From contig JADYYK010000190.1 in NCBI GenBank assembly GCA_020853705.1, positions 43,335 to 107,334 on the forward strand: a stretch of 64,000 nucleotides of DNA, in the 5' to 3' direction. Source of the stretch: Deltaproteobacteria bacterium. Its GTDB lineage: Bacteria > Myxococcota_A > Polyangia > Haliangiales > JADYYK01. This document shows, one piece after another, positions 32,801 through 41,679 of this stretch. Within the stretch, counting starts at the first letter, position 1. Each line of letters begins with the position of its first letter. The notes beneath the pieces are model-generated. The model ran no database searches. It was given only the letters and a program-made list of their open reading frames with translations, and was not told where the DNA came from. Both the position numbers and the translations under genes were made by a program.

Positions 32801-35800
32801 ACGCCGCGCTCGCCGGCGTCGTGCTTGCCATCCTTGTCGGCGTCGCAGAACACCTTGCCGATGACCAGCGCCTCGTCGAACAGCGGATCATTGATGACCC
32901 TCACCGTCGCGGTGTCCTCGTTGGACAGCGGCACGCCGCCCGGACCTGACAGCCAGGCCCGGTTCTCGTAGCTGCCCTGGCGGGTGTCGAGGCCGACGAT
33001 GGCCTGGTAGGCCACCGTGATGGTCGCCCCCGCCGGCAGCGCCAGCCCCGCGAAGCGCGCGCGCCCGCCGCTGTCGATGGTCGGCTCGACCCGCCGCGTC
33101 CCGGTCGCGTCGGTCAGCACGGCCCGGCCCCCGATCGGCGTCAGCCCGCGCGCCGGCACGTCCTCCAGGATGGCGTCGGTGAAGCTGGCGGTCGACCGGT
33201 TCACCACGGTGACCGTGTAGGTGATGATGTCGCCCACCGCGGCCTCGGCGCGGTCGGCGCGCTTGTCGAGGCGGATCAGCGACGCCGCCGGATCCATCGG
33301 CACGTGGTTGTTGAGGACCTCGTCCTCGGGCCCGTCGATCTGGAAGCGCAGGAAGTACATCAGATCGTTCGTCAGCTCGACGCGCTCGAACGGCGAGACC
33401 TCGTTGTGGCCCGCGCTGGAGGCGTCGAACAGCCCGCCCTGCGCCGGGATCACGCTCGACGGGAACACCAGCGAGGTCCCCGGCGCACGCAGCTCGAGGC
33501 GATAGCGCCGCCCCGCGCGGACGTCGAAGCGGTACATGCCAAAGCCGTTGGTGCGCTGGCCCTGCTGCCCCGGCAGGAGGTCCGCGTCCGGCACCAGCTG
33601 GCCGCGCAGCGCGGCCTCGGTCTCCTCGGCGTCGAAGAACAGGAAGGCCTGCGCATCCACCACGGCCGCGCCGCTCGACGAGTCATAGACGCGCCCCGAC
33701 GGATCGACCAGCAGGTCGCGCTCGCCGACGTCACCGCGCGGCACGCGGACGCCCGCGGTCTCCTGGTACACCGTCGGCCCCGACAGCACGCGCACCCGGT
33801 AGTTGCCCGGCGCGATCCCGCCGAGCTCGTACTTGCCCTCGCTGTCGGCGATGGCGCCGCCGACCAGCTCGGCGCCGGGCTCGTCACCACGCCAGAGCTG
33901 GACCTGGAAGCCGCCCAGCGCCTCGTCACCACGCGCCGTCGCCGTATCAGGCTGGAACACCCGGTCGCGCGCGCCGACATCCTGGAACACGCGCCCGCTG
34001 ATGCCGCCCAGGCCGACCGCGCTGCCGACCAGCACGCACACCGGATCGCTCTTGAACACCGTGCTGTCGCTGCCGGCGCCGCCACCGCGCGCCTCACCGG
34101 TGTTGCAGATGCTGGTGCCGGCCTCGACCTGCTGGCCGATCCGCGCCTGGAAGCTGATGTCCGCGGTGGCGCCCGGCTCCAGCGTCAGCCCGGCGACCTG
34201 CAGCCGCGACCCCGGTGCCCCGGGCGGGATGAACATGCCACCCGCCGGGTGCCGCTGGCTATTGAGCAGGAACTGCACCTCGGTCGGCAGCAGGTCCAGC
34301 ACATCGACATCCGAGAGCGTCATGGCTGCATTCGACTTGACATGCAGTACATACTCGAGGACGTCGCCGGCCTCGACCTCGCCACCATCGAGGTCGATCG
34401 CCGTCTTGGTCACCGTCAGCGTCGCAGCCGCGCCGATGGTGGTGACCGTGGCCTGGTTGCCGTTGGAGTCGTCGCCGTCGGCGTCCGACTCCTCGGGCGG
34501 CGTCTCGCGCGAGTCGATGGTGGCCTGGTTGATGACCTGGCCGCCACCCGCGGGCGCGATGCGCACGTCGAACTCGAGCTCCAGCTGGTCACCCACGTTC
34601 ATCGCGCGCGGCAGCGTCACCACCAGCCGGCCGCCCGCGAACACGCCCTCGTCGGCATCGACGGCATCGGTCAGCTGGCGCCCATTCAGGCGCATCGACA
34701 GCGGCACATAGGTGGTGCCGTTCGGGATGACGTCGGTCAGCCGCACCTCGGTGGCCGCCGCGTCCCCCGCGTTGGCCCAGGTCAGCCGGTAGTGGATCCC
34801 CTCACCGACCTCGAACAGCCCGTCGCCGTCGTCGTTGACCGGCCGCGGGTCGAACACCTTGTTGAACTGGCGCAGGATGGCCCCGCCGCCGACCACCACC
34901 AGCGTGGCGTCCGACGGCATCGGCGTGCGCGGATCATCGGTCAGCACCGACAGCCCGACGCCGTTCATGCGCTGCCCCGTGATGGTGCCCTGGTTCGCGA
35001 TCACGAAGCCGACCGGCGTCAGCGCGCTGACGCGCACCTGGAAGCTGACCTCGATGCGCTCGCCCGCCGCCACGGTCCCGATCAGCTGCCCGGCGATCAG
35101 CGGCGCCACCCCGCCCGCGCCATCCCCGATGACCGCGCCACGCACGCGCGTCGACCGCGCCACATACGTCGTGCCCGACGGGATGGTGTCGCGCAGCCGC
35201 ACCATCAAGGCCGACGCGGTGCCGGTGTTCGCGATCGTGATCGTGTAGGTCAGCGTGTCGCCCTGCAGCAGCACGCCGCCGTTGTCGTCGCGAGCGACCT
35301 TGCTCGACTGCTCGAGCTCGGGCCGCGCCACCACACTCACCCGCGTCGGATCGTTCAGCGTCGCCGTCGCCGGATCGTCCGACGGCTCCTGCGTCCCCGC
35401 CGTCGCGGTCACGCGCGCCTGGTTGGAGATGACCGCCTCGTCCAGCGTGCCCGCGCGCACCCGGCCGCGGAACGTCAGCACCACCGGCACGCCCGGCGCG
35501 ACATCCGCCAGCGCCGGCGTGGTGGTCCGGTTCCACACCACCTGGGTGGCCGACACCGTGCCGCCCTGCGTCGCCGTCACCATGTCGAGCGCCGCCGGGA
35601 TGGGATCGGTCACCACCACGTCGAACGCATGCGCCGGCCCGGGCACCGTCAGGGTCAGCGTGTAGGTCAGGAAGTCCCCCGGCGCCACGCGCCCGCCGTT
35701 GTCGTCGACCACCGCCTTGGTGAAGTCGGTCAGCACCGGGATGGCCGACACCGTCAGGCGCGTCACGTCATCGACGGCCGGCGTGGCCGGGTCGTCGGTC

Positions 35801-38800
35801 GGCACCTCGGTCAGCACCTGCGCGCTGGCCAGGAAGGCCTGGTTGTCGATGAAGATGCCGTTGCGCACGTCGCCCCGCACCCGCCCGCTGACGCGCACCA
35901 TGGTCTCGCCACCCGCCGCCACGGTGGCGATGGTCCAGCGCGCCACCCGCGTCGCCGCGTCGAACGAGCCACCGTCCAGCACCATGACGTTCTCGAGCTC
36001 GGCCGGCACGGTGTCACGCACCGTGACCATGGTCGCGGTGTCATCCCCGGTGTTGCGCACGCGAATCGAGTACGTCACCGTCGCGCCCGGCACCACCACG
36101 CCGCCCATCGCCCCTGCGGCCGTCTTCTCGCTGGCGCCCAGGTTGGGCGCCGCGACCACCGTGAAGCGCGTCGGATCCGCCGGCGCCGGCGTCGCCGGGT
36201 CATCCGACAGCACCGCCATGCCCCCGGTGCGATTCACCGTGGCCTGGTTCGACACCACCGTGCCATTGGCCAGCGGCGTCACCAGGCGAGCCCTGAAGTG
36301 CAGCACCCGCGGCATCCCCGGCGACAGATCCCCGACGTTCCACGTCACCGTGCGCGACGTGGCGTCGAACACGCCGCCGTCCTCCGGCGTCACCGCCGCG
36401 AACGACGCGCTGACCACGTCCGTGACGACCACGCCGCGCGCCACCGCGTCGCCCGTGTTGGGCACGGTGATCGTGTAGCGCATGCTGTCACCGGGCGCGA
36501 TCACGCCGGCGTTCTCGTCGACCACCGTCTTGGTCACGGCCCCGATGGTCACCGTCGAGGTCACCGTGAAGCGGGTCGGGTCATCGCTCGCCAGCGTCGC
36601 CGGGTCGTCGCTGAGCACCGCCGTGGTCACCGTGTCGTCGGTCAGGCTGGCCTGGTTCGAGATCACCGTGCCGTCATCCAGCGGCGAGGCGATCACCGCG
36701 GTGAACTCCAGCGTGACCGTCGCGCCCACCGCGACGTTGGCCAGCGCCGGCAGCGACATGGCGTCCCACACGATCTCCGTCCCGACCACGCGCCCACCGG
36801 TCGCCATGACGTCGGTCAGCCCCGCCGGAATGGCGTCACGCACCACCACGTTGCGGCCGTTGGCGTTTCCGAGGTTGGTGAACCCGAGCGTGTAGCGCAC
36901 GGTGTCCCTCGGCCGCGCCGGTGCCCCGTTGACGTCGGTCACCGTCTTGGTCAGGCCCGTGAAGTCGGGCCCCGACACGTTGGCGAAGCAGGTCGAGTCC
37001 CCCAGCGCCGGCGTGCGCGGATCATCCGACAGCGCCGCCACCGTGACCTCGTCCGAGGTGATGCGCGCCTGGTTGCACACGCGCACCCCGTCATCCAGCG
37101 GCGTCACCACCTCGGCCCTGAACGTCAGCACCACCTGCGCCGCCGCCCCGACCCCGACCCGGGTCAGCGCCGGCGTGCCCGCCGCGTTCCACGTGATCGT
37201 CCGCGTGCCAGCGTCGAACGACCCGCCATCCGCCACCACCACGTTGACGAGGTTGGTATCGACCACGTCACTGACCACGACGTTGTCGGCTTCCGAGGTC
37301 CCGGTGTTGGTGACCGTGATGGTGTAGGTCAGGCTGTCGCCGGGCTCGAACGGCGGTCCGTCGTCATCCACGATCGCCTTGGTCGTGGTCGCAAAAACCG
37401 GGTTGGATCCCACCGTGATGATTGTCGGGTCGTCAAGTCCAGCGGTCGTCGGGTCATCCGTCAGCGCCGGGATCGGCAGCTCGGCCGACACCAGCGAACC
37501 CTGGTTCGGGATCAGCGTGCCGTCATCCAGCGGCGACGCGATCACGGCGGTGAAGTGCACCTCGGCCTGCCCGCGCGCGGCCACCACCGGGAGGGTCCAG
37601 GTGATGGTCCGCGTCCCGGCGTCGAAGCTGCCGCCGTCCTCCACCATGACGTCGCCCAGGTTGGCGTCGACGACGTCGGTCACCACCACCGCGGTGGCGT
37701 CCTGCGTGCCGCTGTTCACCGCCGCCAGCGTGTAGCGCACCGTCGCCCCTGGCGCCGCCGCCCCGCCGCCCACGATCGCCACCGTCTTGGTCGACGCCGT
37801 CAGCTCGGGCCGGCTCTCCACCGTCACGCAGGTCGGATCCAGCGCCGCCGCCGTCGCCGGATCATCCGTCAGCACCGCCGCCGGTAGATCCACGCTCTCG
37901 GCGCTGGCCTGGTTGCACACCACGTCGCCGTTCGGCAGCGGGAAGCGCAGCCGCGCCCTGAAGTGCACCACCACCGGCGTCCCCGGGTTGACCGCCGCCA
38001 GCGTCCAGCCCACGGTGCCCGGCCCTGCCGTGCCGCCGTCCTCGGCCACCACCATCTCGAGCCGCGCATCCACCATGTCGGTGACCTGCACGTTGCGCGC
38101 GATGCCATCGCCCGAGTTCGTCAGCGTCAGCGTGTAGCGCAGCTCGTCCCCCGGCTGCGCCGCCCCGCCGTTGGCGTCCTCGACCGCCTTGTCCGCCGTC
38201 AGCACCGCGGTCGCGACCACCACCACGCGCGTCGGGTCATCCACCGCCGCGGTCGTCGGATCGTCCGACAGCTCCGGCGTCGTGACCTCGTTCGACCGGA
38301 TGGTGGCCTGGTTGTCGATCTCGGTCCCGTTCGCGATTGGCTGCACCACCCGCGCCGTGAACGACAGCGTGAAGGTCGCCCCCGCCGCCACGTCGGTCAT
38401 GCAGGTGATGGTGTTCGAGCCCGCGTCATGCGCGCACCCGGCCGAGGTCGACACCACATCCGTCAGCGTCGCCGGCAGCGGATCCCGCAGCACCACCCCG
38501 GTCGCGTTCGCGGTCCCGGTGTTGGTGACGCTGACGGTGTACTCCAGCGTGTCGCCCGGTCGCACCGGCGCGCCCTTCAGGTCGGTCACCGTCTTGGTGA
38601 TGCCCGACAGGTTGGGCGCCGCGACCACCACGATCACCGTCGGGTCATTGTCCGCCCCGGTCGCGGGATCGTTCGACAGCTCCGGCGTCGTGACCTCGAC
38701 GCTGCGCACGGCGCCCTGGTTCGCAATGGTCGTCCCGTTCGCCAGCGGCGTCACGATGGTCGCCTCGAACCCCACCGTGACAGTGGCCCCGACCGCGATG

Positions 38801-41448
38801 TCCCCCGGCGCCCACGTGATCGTCCGGGTCCCGGCGTCGAACACCCCGCCACTCGCCGGCGTCACCGCCGTCAGGTTGGCATCGACCACGTCGGTGAGCT
38901 GCGCCGCCGTCGCCGGCCGGTTGCCCGTGTTGGTCACCGCCAGCGTGTAGCGCACCACGTCGCCCGGCTCGAACGACCCGCCGTTCACGTCCACCACGCT
39001 CTTGTCGAACGTCGTCAGCAGCGGCCGCGCGAACACCGTCAAGGCCTGCGACGCCAGCACGCGGCTCTCGGCCGGGCGCTCCAGGACCTCCATCTGCGCC
39101 AGGTTCTGCACCACGGTGCCGTCCGCGACCAGCGCCTCCACCGTGACGCGGAACCGGATCACCACCATGCCGCCATTGGCCGGCACCTGGATCCCCGGCA
39201 CCAGCAGGCGCCCGGTCATGTTGCTGCCCGCCGGCGCCGCCTCGAACGTCGCGCCGAAGATGGCCGTCAACGGCATGAACCCGCCGACCCCCGCCGGCAT
39301 CGAGTCGGTCAGATCCACCGTCGCGGTCCGGTTGCCGTCGTTGCGCAGCGTGATCGTGTAGGTCAGCGTGTCCAGCGGCTCCAGCAACCCGCCGTCGTCA
39401 TCGACCACCGACTTGCCCGACGCCGCCATCGAGGGCCGGTACGTGATCGTCGTGCACGTCCCATCCGCCGCCGCACCCGTATCCGGGTCATCGGTCATGA
39501 CCGCCGCCATCAAGAACGGCGCCGTCACCGTGCCCTGGTTGCACAGCACCTGGCCGTCGATCGCGTCGGGGACGACCGGCGCCCACTCCGCCTCGTCGTC
39601 CACCTGCGCGGTCACGATGACCTGCACGCTGGGCACGCCCGCGCCGACCGTGATGCTGCCCAGATCGACCCGCCCGCGCCCGTTGGCCCCGCCCGTCAGC
39701 GTCGAGTTATCGACCGAGCCCGCCGGCCCGATCACCGACAGGAGCTGCATGTGCGCCGGCATGTCGTCAATCAGCCGGATCCCCGCCGCCTGCACCCCGC
39801 TCGGATCGCCCGGGATGGTGATGGTGTACTGCACCACGTCGCCCGGCCCGGTCACGCCCCCGTTCAGATCGGCATCCCGCTTGGTCGGCGTCCCGATGGT
39901 CGGCGCCACCACGCGCGAGCACGACGTGTTCGTGGTCGCCGGCGTCGGCGTCTCGACCGACGTGATCTCCGCCGTGTTGCACAGCTGCGTCCCCGCCACC
40001 GCGCCGGCATCCACCGTGACGCGGAACGTGATCTGCCGCTGCTGCCCCGCCCCCGCGAACGGCATCGCCCCCAGGTTCACGTTGACCCGGTTGCCGACCA
40101 CGCTGCACTGCCCCGCCGCACACGGCACCCCGCCCACACGGATCGTCGCCGCGTTGGCCGTCACGCCCGCCGGCAGCGGGTCACTCATCACCACCCCACT
40201 GGCGTCCTGGCTACCCCCGTTCGACACATTGATGATGTAGACCAGCTCGCCGCCAGGCCCGACCTCCGGCGGATCCGAGATCTTGTTGGTATTCGGATTC
40301 TGGAAGTTCGGCGACGGCCGATTCAGCCGCAGCAGCGTCCAGCCGAGGAGGAAGGACTCGCCGCCGCCGCCGTTCGCGCTGGGCACGCCATCCCCCGCGC
40401 CCACCCTCGCCATCACCGAGGTCGCGCCAGTCGTCAGGATCCCCTGCCCCCCCCCGTCGGTGCCGACATTGAAGGTGTCGAGGTCGAACCCGAGCGCTGG
40501 GGTCGAGTTCATGACGTTCTTGGGCGGATTGGCCCCATCGGTCAGATCCACGCCATTCAGCGCGAAGAAGTCCCAGCACTCCGGGCAGCCCGGCTGCACA
40601 CCGCCACCGCCCAAACGCGCATCGCCCTCCATCGCGAAGTACGAGATCTCCGCCAGTGCCGGCGTGCCGACCAGGAAGCCGTCCAGCGTGAAGGTCGTGA
40701 TGCCCGCGCCGTTCGCGCCCAACGTCTCGTCGAGGTGAACGAAGCCGTCATACAGCAGGATGTCGCGCTGCACTGTCGCAGTCGGAGACGAGTACACCAC
40801 CACCATCGTCCAGGCCGCGTACTTGGCCTGGCAGTTCACATCCCCCGCCACGCATGAAACGGCACCGCCGGGCCCTATCATGACGTGGGCCGGATCGGCT
40901 TCGACCCCGGCCACGGTGTAGCTCCCGTTGAACCGGAACGAGCCTGGGTGCGCTCGCAGCAGCCCGGTGATGTCGGAGCGGCAGTAGTAGAAGTCGAAGT
41001 TGAAACTCACCGCGTTGATCGTCCGGCACATGTCCGCGTTGACGCCGGTCGAGACCCCATCCGACAACGTGAACAGGGCGTTGGTGTCCGCCACGGTCGG
41101 CCCCATGAACCCCGGCGGTGTCAGCGATCCCGACCAGAACAGGAACGCGCTCTCGATCTCCGCATTCAGCGGGATCCCGCCCAGGGACGCCGTCGACGAC
41201 GGCAGCAGGATGGTGTTGTGCTCCGCCGCCCCGAACGACGTCGACATCAGGGTATTGCCCGTCGGCCGCGCATCCCCGAACAACCTGAAGGTCTGGAACC
41301 GCGCCGGCGTCGTGCCCTCGACGACGGCCTCCGCCCGCCCCGCCAACCCCACCAGCAACGCCACACCCAGCCCGACCCAGGCCAGCCGCCCCCGGGCAGA
41401 TCGCCCCCCCACACGGGCCGCTCCCAAGCCATTCCGCAGCGAATTCAC
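26863..41448 (-). CDS. Giant DUF11-repeat surface protein with OmpA domain and C-terminal beta-barrel
   Basis: 4,861 residues from GTG 41448 (signal peptide ending GLAGRAEA). About 50-370: a DUF3344-like head (AAWTMVVVYSS, RDILLYDGFVHL). About 386-2466: fifteen DUF11 repeats with the pattern KxxxDxNGGxxxPGDxxxYTxxxxNTG. About 2483-2680: two Cna-B/SdrD-like folds (ISGRVFQDVGARD). About 2726: a sixteenth DUF11; about 2861: another SdrD-like fold with DADKDGKHDAGE. About 3173-3263: an OmpA-like peptidoglycan-binding domain (VVEGHSDGRGDRIAQLVASQ). About 3816-3890: an Ig-like fold. About 3896-4861: alternating strands ending FFVRVTGQY, a predicted outer-membrane barrel. It could anchor in the outer membrane, hold peptidoglycan and project a long stalk; adhesion is inferred. 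One reading frame throughout, no frameshift seen. Confidence 0.85.
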   Translation of the reverse strand: MNSLRNGLGAARVGGRSARGRLAWVGLGVALLVGLAGRAEAVVEGTTPARFQTFRLFGDARPTGNTLMSTSFGAAEHNTILLPSSTASLGGIPLNAEIESAFLFWSGSLTPPGFMGPTVADTNALFTLSDGVSTGVNADMCRTINAVSFNFDFYYCRSDITGLLRAHPGSFRFNGSYTVAGVEADPAHVMIGPGGAVSCVAGDVNCQAKYAAWTMVVVYSSPTATVQRDILLYDGFVHLDETLGANGAGITTFTLDGFLVGTPALAEISYFAMEGDARLGGGGVQPGCPECWDFFALNGVDLTDGANPPKNVMNSTPALGFDLDTFNVGTDGGGQGILTTGATSVMARVGAGDGVPSANGGGGESFLLGWTLLRLNRPSPNFQNPNTNKISDPPEVGPGGELVYIINVSNGGSQDASGVVMSDPLPAGVTANAATIRVGGVPCAAGQCSVVGNRVNVNLGAMPFAGAGQQRQITFRVTVDAGAVAGTQLCNTAEITSVETPTPATTNTSCSRVVAPTIGTPTKRDADLNGGVTGPGDVVQYTITIPGDPSGVQAAGIRLIDDMPAHMQLLSVIGPAGSVDNSTLTGGANGRGRVDLGSITVGAGVPSVQVIVTAQVDDEAEWAPVVPDAIDGQVLCNQGTVTAPFLMAAVMTDDPDTGAAADGTCTTITYRPSMAASGKSVVDDDGGLLEPLDTLTYTITLRNDGNRTATVDLTDSMPAGVGGFMPLTAIFGATFEAAPAGSNMTGRLLVPGIQVPANGGMVVIRFRVTVEALVADGTVVQNLAQMEVLERPAESRVLASQALTVFARPLLTTFDKSVVDVNGGSFEPGDVVRYTLAVTNTGNRPATAAQLTDVVDANLTAVTPASGGVFDAGTRTITWAPGDIAVGATVTVGFEATIVTPLANGTTIANQGAVRSVEVTTPELSNDPATGADNDPTVIVVVAAPNLSGITKTVTDLKGAPVRPGDTLEYTVSVTNTGTANATGVVLRDPLPATLTDVVSTSAGCAHDAGSNTITCMTDVAAGATFTLSFTARVVQPIANGTEIDNQATIRSNEVTTPELSDDPTTAAVDDPTRVVVVATAVLTADKAVEDANGGAAQPGDELRYTLTLTNSGDGIARNVQVTDMVDARLEMVVAEDGGTAGPGTVGWTLAAVNPGTPVVVHFRARLRFPLPNGDVVCNQASAESVDLPAAVLTDDPATAAALDPTCVTVESRPELTASTKTVAIVGGGAAAPGATVRYTLAAVNSGTQDATAVVVTDVVDANLGDVMVEDGGSFDAGTRTITWTLPVVAARGQAEVHFTAVIASPLDDGTLIPNQGSLVSAELPIPALTDDPTTAGLDDPTIITVGSNPVFATTTKAIVDDDGPPFEPGDSLTYTITVTNTGTSEADNVVVSDVVDTNLVNVVVADGGSFDAGTRTITWNAAGTPALTRVGVGAAAQVVLTFRAEVVTPLDDGVRVCNQARITSDEVTVAALSDDPRTPALGDSTCFANVSGPDFTGLTKTVTDVNGAPARPRDTVRYTLGFTNLGNANGRNVVVRDAIPAGLTDVMATGGRVVGTEIVWDAMSLPALANVAVGATVTLEFTAVIASPLDDGTVISNQASLTDDTVTTAVLSDDPATLASDDPTRFTVTSTVTIGAVTKTVVDENAGVIAPGDSMRYTITVPNTGDAVARGVVVTDVVSASFAAVTPEDGGVFDATSRTVTWNVGDLSPGMPRVLHFRARLVTPLANGTVVSNQATVNRTGGMAVLSDDPATPAPADPTRFTVVAAPNLGASEKTAAGAMGGVVVPGATVTYSIRVRNTGDDTATMVTVRDTVPAELENVMVLDGGSFDAATRVARWTIATVAAGGETMVRVSGRVRGDVRNGIFIDNQAFLASAQVLTEVPTDDPATPAVDDVTRLTVSAIPVLTDFTKAVVDDNGGRVAPGDFLTYTLTLTVPGPAHAFDVVVTDPIPAALDMVTATQGGTVSATQVVWNRTTTPALADVAPGVPVVLTFRGRVRAGTLDEAVISNQARVTATAGTQEPSDDPATATLNDPTRVSVVARPELEQSSKVARDDNGGVLLQGDTLTYTITIANTGTASALMVRLRDTIPSGTTYVARSTRVRGAVIGDGAGGVAPLIAGQLIGTVAAGERIEVSFQVRVSALTPVGFVIANQGTITGQRMNGVGLSVLTDDPRTPMPSDATLVVVGGGAILRQFNKVFDPRPVNDDGDGLFEVGEGIHYRLTWANAGDAAATEVRLTDVIPNGTTYVPLSMRLNGRQLTDAVDADEGVFAGGRLVVTLPRAMNVGDQLELEFDVRIAPAGGGQVINQATIDSRETPPEESDADGDDSNGNQATVTTIGAAATLTVTKTAIDLDGGEVEAGDVLEYVLHVKSNAAMTLSDVDVLDLLPTEVQFLLNSQRHPAGGMFIPPGAPGSRLQVAGLTLEPGATADISFQARIGQQVEAGTSICNTGEARGGGAGSDSTVFKSDPVCVLVGSAVGLGGISGRVFQDVGARDRVFQPDTATARGDEALGGFQVQLWRGDEPGAELVGGAIADSEGKYELGGIAPGNYRVRVLSGPTVYQETAGVRVPRGDVGERDLLVDPSGRVYDSSSGAAVVDAQAFLFFDAEETEAALRGQLVPDADLLPGQQGQRTNGFGMYRFDVRAGRRYRLELRAPGTSLVFPSSVIPAQGGLFDASSAGHNEVSPFERVELTNDLMYFLRFQIDGPEDEVLNNHVPMDPAASLIRLDKRADRAEAAVGDIITYTVTVVNRSTASFTDAILEDVPARGLTPIGGRAVLTDATGTRRVEPTIDSGGRARFAGLALPAGATITVAYQAIVGLDTRQGSYENRAWLSGPGGVPLSNEDTATVRVINDPLFDEALVIGKVFCDADKDGKHDAGERGVAGARVYVDTGSYAVTDRTGKYHLSQLEPGLHLLKLDVATVPPGSKTTTPELARLYLTRGLGVKQDFGVACVAREVTPETPGGYGSLRLKQARASTRPARPRTSVTVSGSVGEVETPTLEVLVDGELQQLVGLELGLTPAPAPAPGGPSTGAPPPSLNLPVVPLAGYGDKAPLFTLAKTGRAVTARGWTISIHQFDPAGTADEVVRVIAGEGEPPAQVTFDGLGDAGAPLARNATYYAELEVVADEAGSLSTWISARVPFAIALGVVDPPSRDEVLAAAGMTSGKLVKPTKKLKQAAAKVAGGIAADEQIVVEGHSDGRGDRIAQLVASQKLAEAGKAALLAAGVPGARIKAVGRGGSEPLLPGTGAKARKKNQRIVFRMTAPPPPVTNPQLPPPAPRADRHVIVGGDEVLAGQGGRFVRNLAIPADGRLLIDVTASNGARAAFVVVVAPELAARQSDPGDDVELTLAAPAGAPGTAWQASLAGTTLDLGLMGVDLSIGNQPVPNFAILPARGKGKKRKPAELKAPVVMALTQPLADVSRWGLTVRRGDGSVAYETGGQIVPPAPTWSWDGRDDSGALVLAKGQTYTATLEVEDTVGSRGLSPARAFTVGAPKKRPRSGPFRSIAAAGKLFNGKAATPAGKLKSAIAAFKQAVKVRPLAERYTITLRIEPGPKVMGIDRMTAVGTRLVQLKKALAKAKLPAARFDVDAALVAQDPNALEPMAPRPAKDELTITAVPESGVARATINGAALEEVATGAYTHKVHRAAGAATVIELGDREGHRAILLVQPPVRATDKATPPADPNSVAPPGPTSNRVDPDNVLQPDWSGKSDLKAPPFGPGRTASGASTAGTGPELKTPVPFAEDGPLVPDWEHHGSDLKTPSFAAAGGVSLKSRSGSSIIIDPTVDGALDEAFGDGVAADPQPKVAAANLTVRLPPEGIPLDERTLAVEGTTEPGNVITINGAPVEVGQRGRWKGTFSAVITLPLGASTVVVTATDKAGNVGEVRWPVVVKETRHFLLALADTAMMNQGVELDGMNGDTTTRLGPVKLHGRAALYYKGRIKGGALFKQYFITAHLDTAKRARFEEMYDELIDANRQYAIYGDSAQEVRDAQARGKLYLLVEADDSKALVGNFRTSIEGLELIKFDRAVYGASIDLKKSLLKGKLKQTVKLFGSLGDGRLVHARDVYRSTGGSLYYLRGQHVLESSERVRVIVRDRDSGAVIEERTLARYSDYTLDYAAGRILLKDPLASTLPAGAIIGNPVAALAGLDGNPVYLEIDYEHEPDSGGGGKVWGAYAREEVLGGKLVVGGGGVGERRDGTDLSVVGADVTWAPTAKTRVRAELAQSRGSDRAARFSPDGGLSFLALDVDRTLVGADESSLAWKLDIKTDLGLSKQRKKLPDWFDLHLYAQDFERGFAGSGASLDSGRSRWGGALAMKLSKRDTLTLKSDYLSAELPRLSAVAGVDPLSTRSARTALSTLTWTGQRGKDGKYGLKGELSHLWSDGLVQGAGSTDRIGLGFELGWQASKRWHVTLSQSGLIPEGDESAVNTLTTRAGAEMAMTKGLAFTMAGAATWNGDTSAEAGLRVKLSPTASTYVKQRVTQGAVGVGSSTIVGAEDQFGVPGTGEKLGRTYGEYQLESGALGLRNKALLGIGNKKQLTRHLAGSLSFEHQQTFGSSLPDGTALGDQSRDMLSLGWELKYPRLKAGGRAEMRLDDGAGPVVVGTSALEDPRLSGTYADRSPQVGAPLVLPDGERLQLLSTNAATFQWSEDLSFLARFNLSRTTLEDATEAHFVEASFGFALRPLANDWLNLLGQYTKLYELRPVGVAGGVGAGDTLHDDRESDVLSIMPILDMPWRLQLTEKLAWKRVASDMEFGNPLDPAADPEVLRTITNTVLWLNRVAFHVTRSFDVAVEYRFMWQTRPGVGGDDATQLQHGALLELDALVAKHVRVGVGWNFTRFSDDELSDLDRDASGFFVRVTGQY

Positions 41449-41456
41449 CGGGGCGT

Positions 41457-41486
41457 AGCTTAGGCCGCTTTCGGATCAGATCTCAA
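41457..41486 (-). promoter_or_regulatory. Promoter abutting the giant DUF11 gene
   Basis: Minus strand: TTGAGA (41486-41481), 18-base spacer, TAAGCT (41462-41457), eight bases, then GTG 41448. The -35 sequence, spacer and gap are the same as at the gene starting at 21718. No Shine-Dalgarno is present. Confidence 0.45.
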
Positions 41487-41500
41487 CTATTTGGCCAGAT

Positions 41501-41532
41501 CCATCCACACCCGCCCCCAAGACTTATCCACA
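41501..41532 (+). promoter_or_regulatory. DnaA-box-like sites upstream of the giant gene
   Basis: TTATCCACA at 41524-41532 is the exact consensus DnaA box. A weaker CCATCCACA sits at 41501-41509 in the same orientation. They lie 15-50 bases upstream of the giant gene's -35. They could mark DnaA-dependent control or be coincidental; the gap (41449-41679) shows no origin-like AT-rich unwinding region. Confidence 0.35.
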
Positions 41533-41679
41533 GTCCGCCCCCAGATCAGCCCCTTGCCCCCTCCCAGCGTGACCCTTCCCACGCGGCAGGCGCCTTCAAG
41601 CCAAGGCCGCGTGCCGCGTCGGATCAGCAGGGTGCGTGTGTCATTGACATGGCCCGCGCCCAGGAACCACTCTCGCCCT

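Noticed and set aside
27802..40857. Plus-strand open frames of 1,715, 1,527 and 964 codons opposite the giant DUF11 gene
   Set aside because: Composition (His/Arg/Gly/Leu-rich, periodic like the DUF11 repeats) shows they are antisense shadows; the minus-strand frame has continuous recognisable domains.
6820..41448. Regular repeats suggesting a CRISPR array
   Set aside because: The repeats are about 100-130 codons long, coding, and degenerate at DNA level; no short identical repeats with unique spacers exist in the window.
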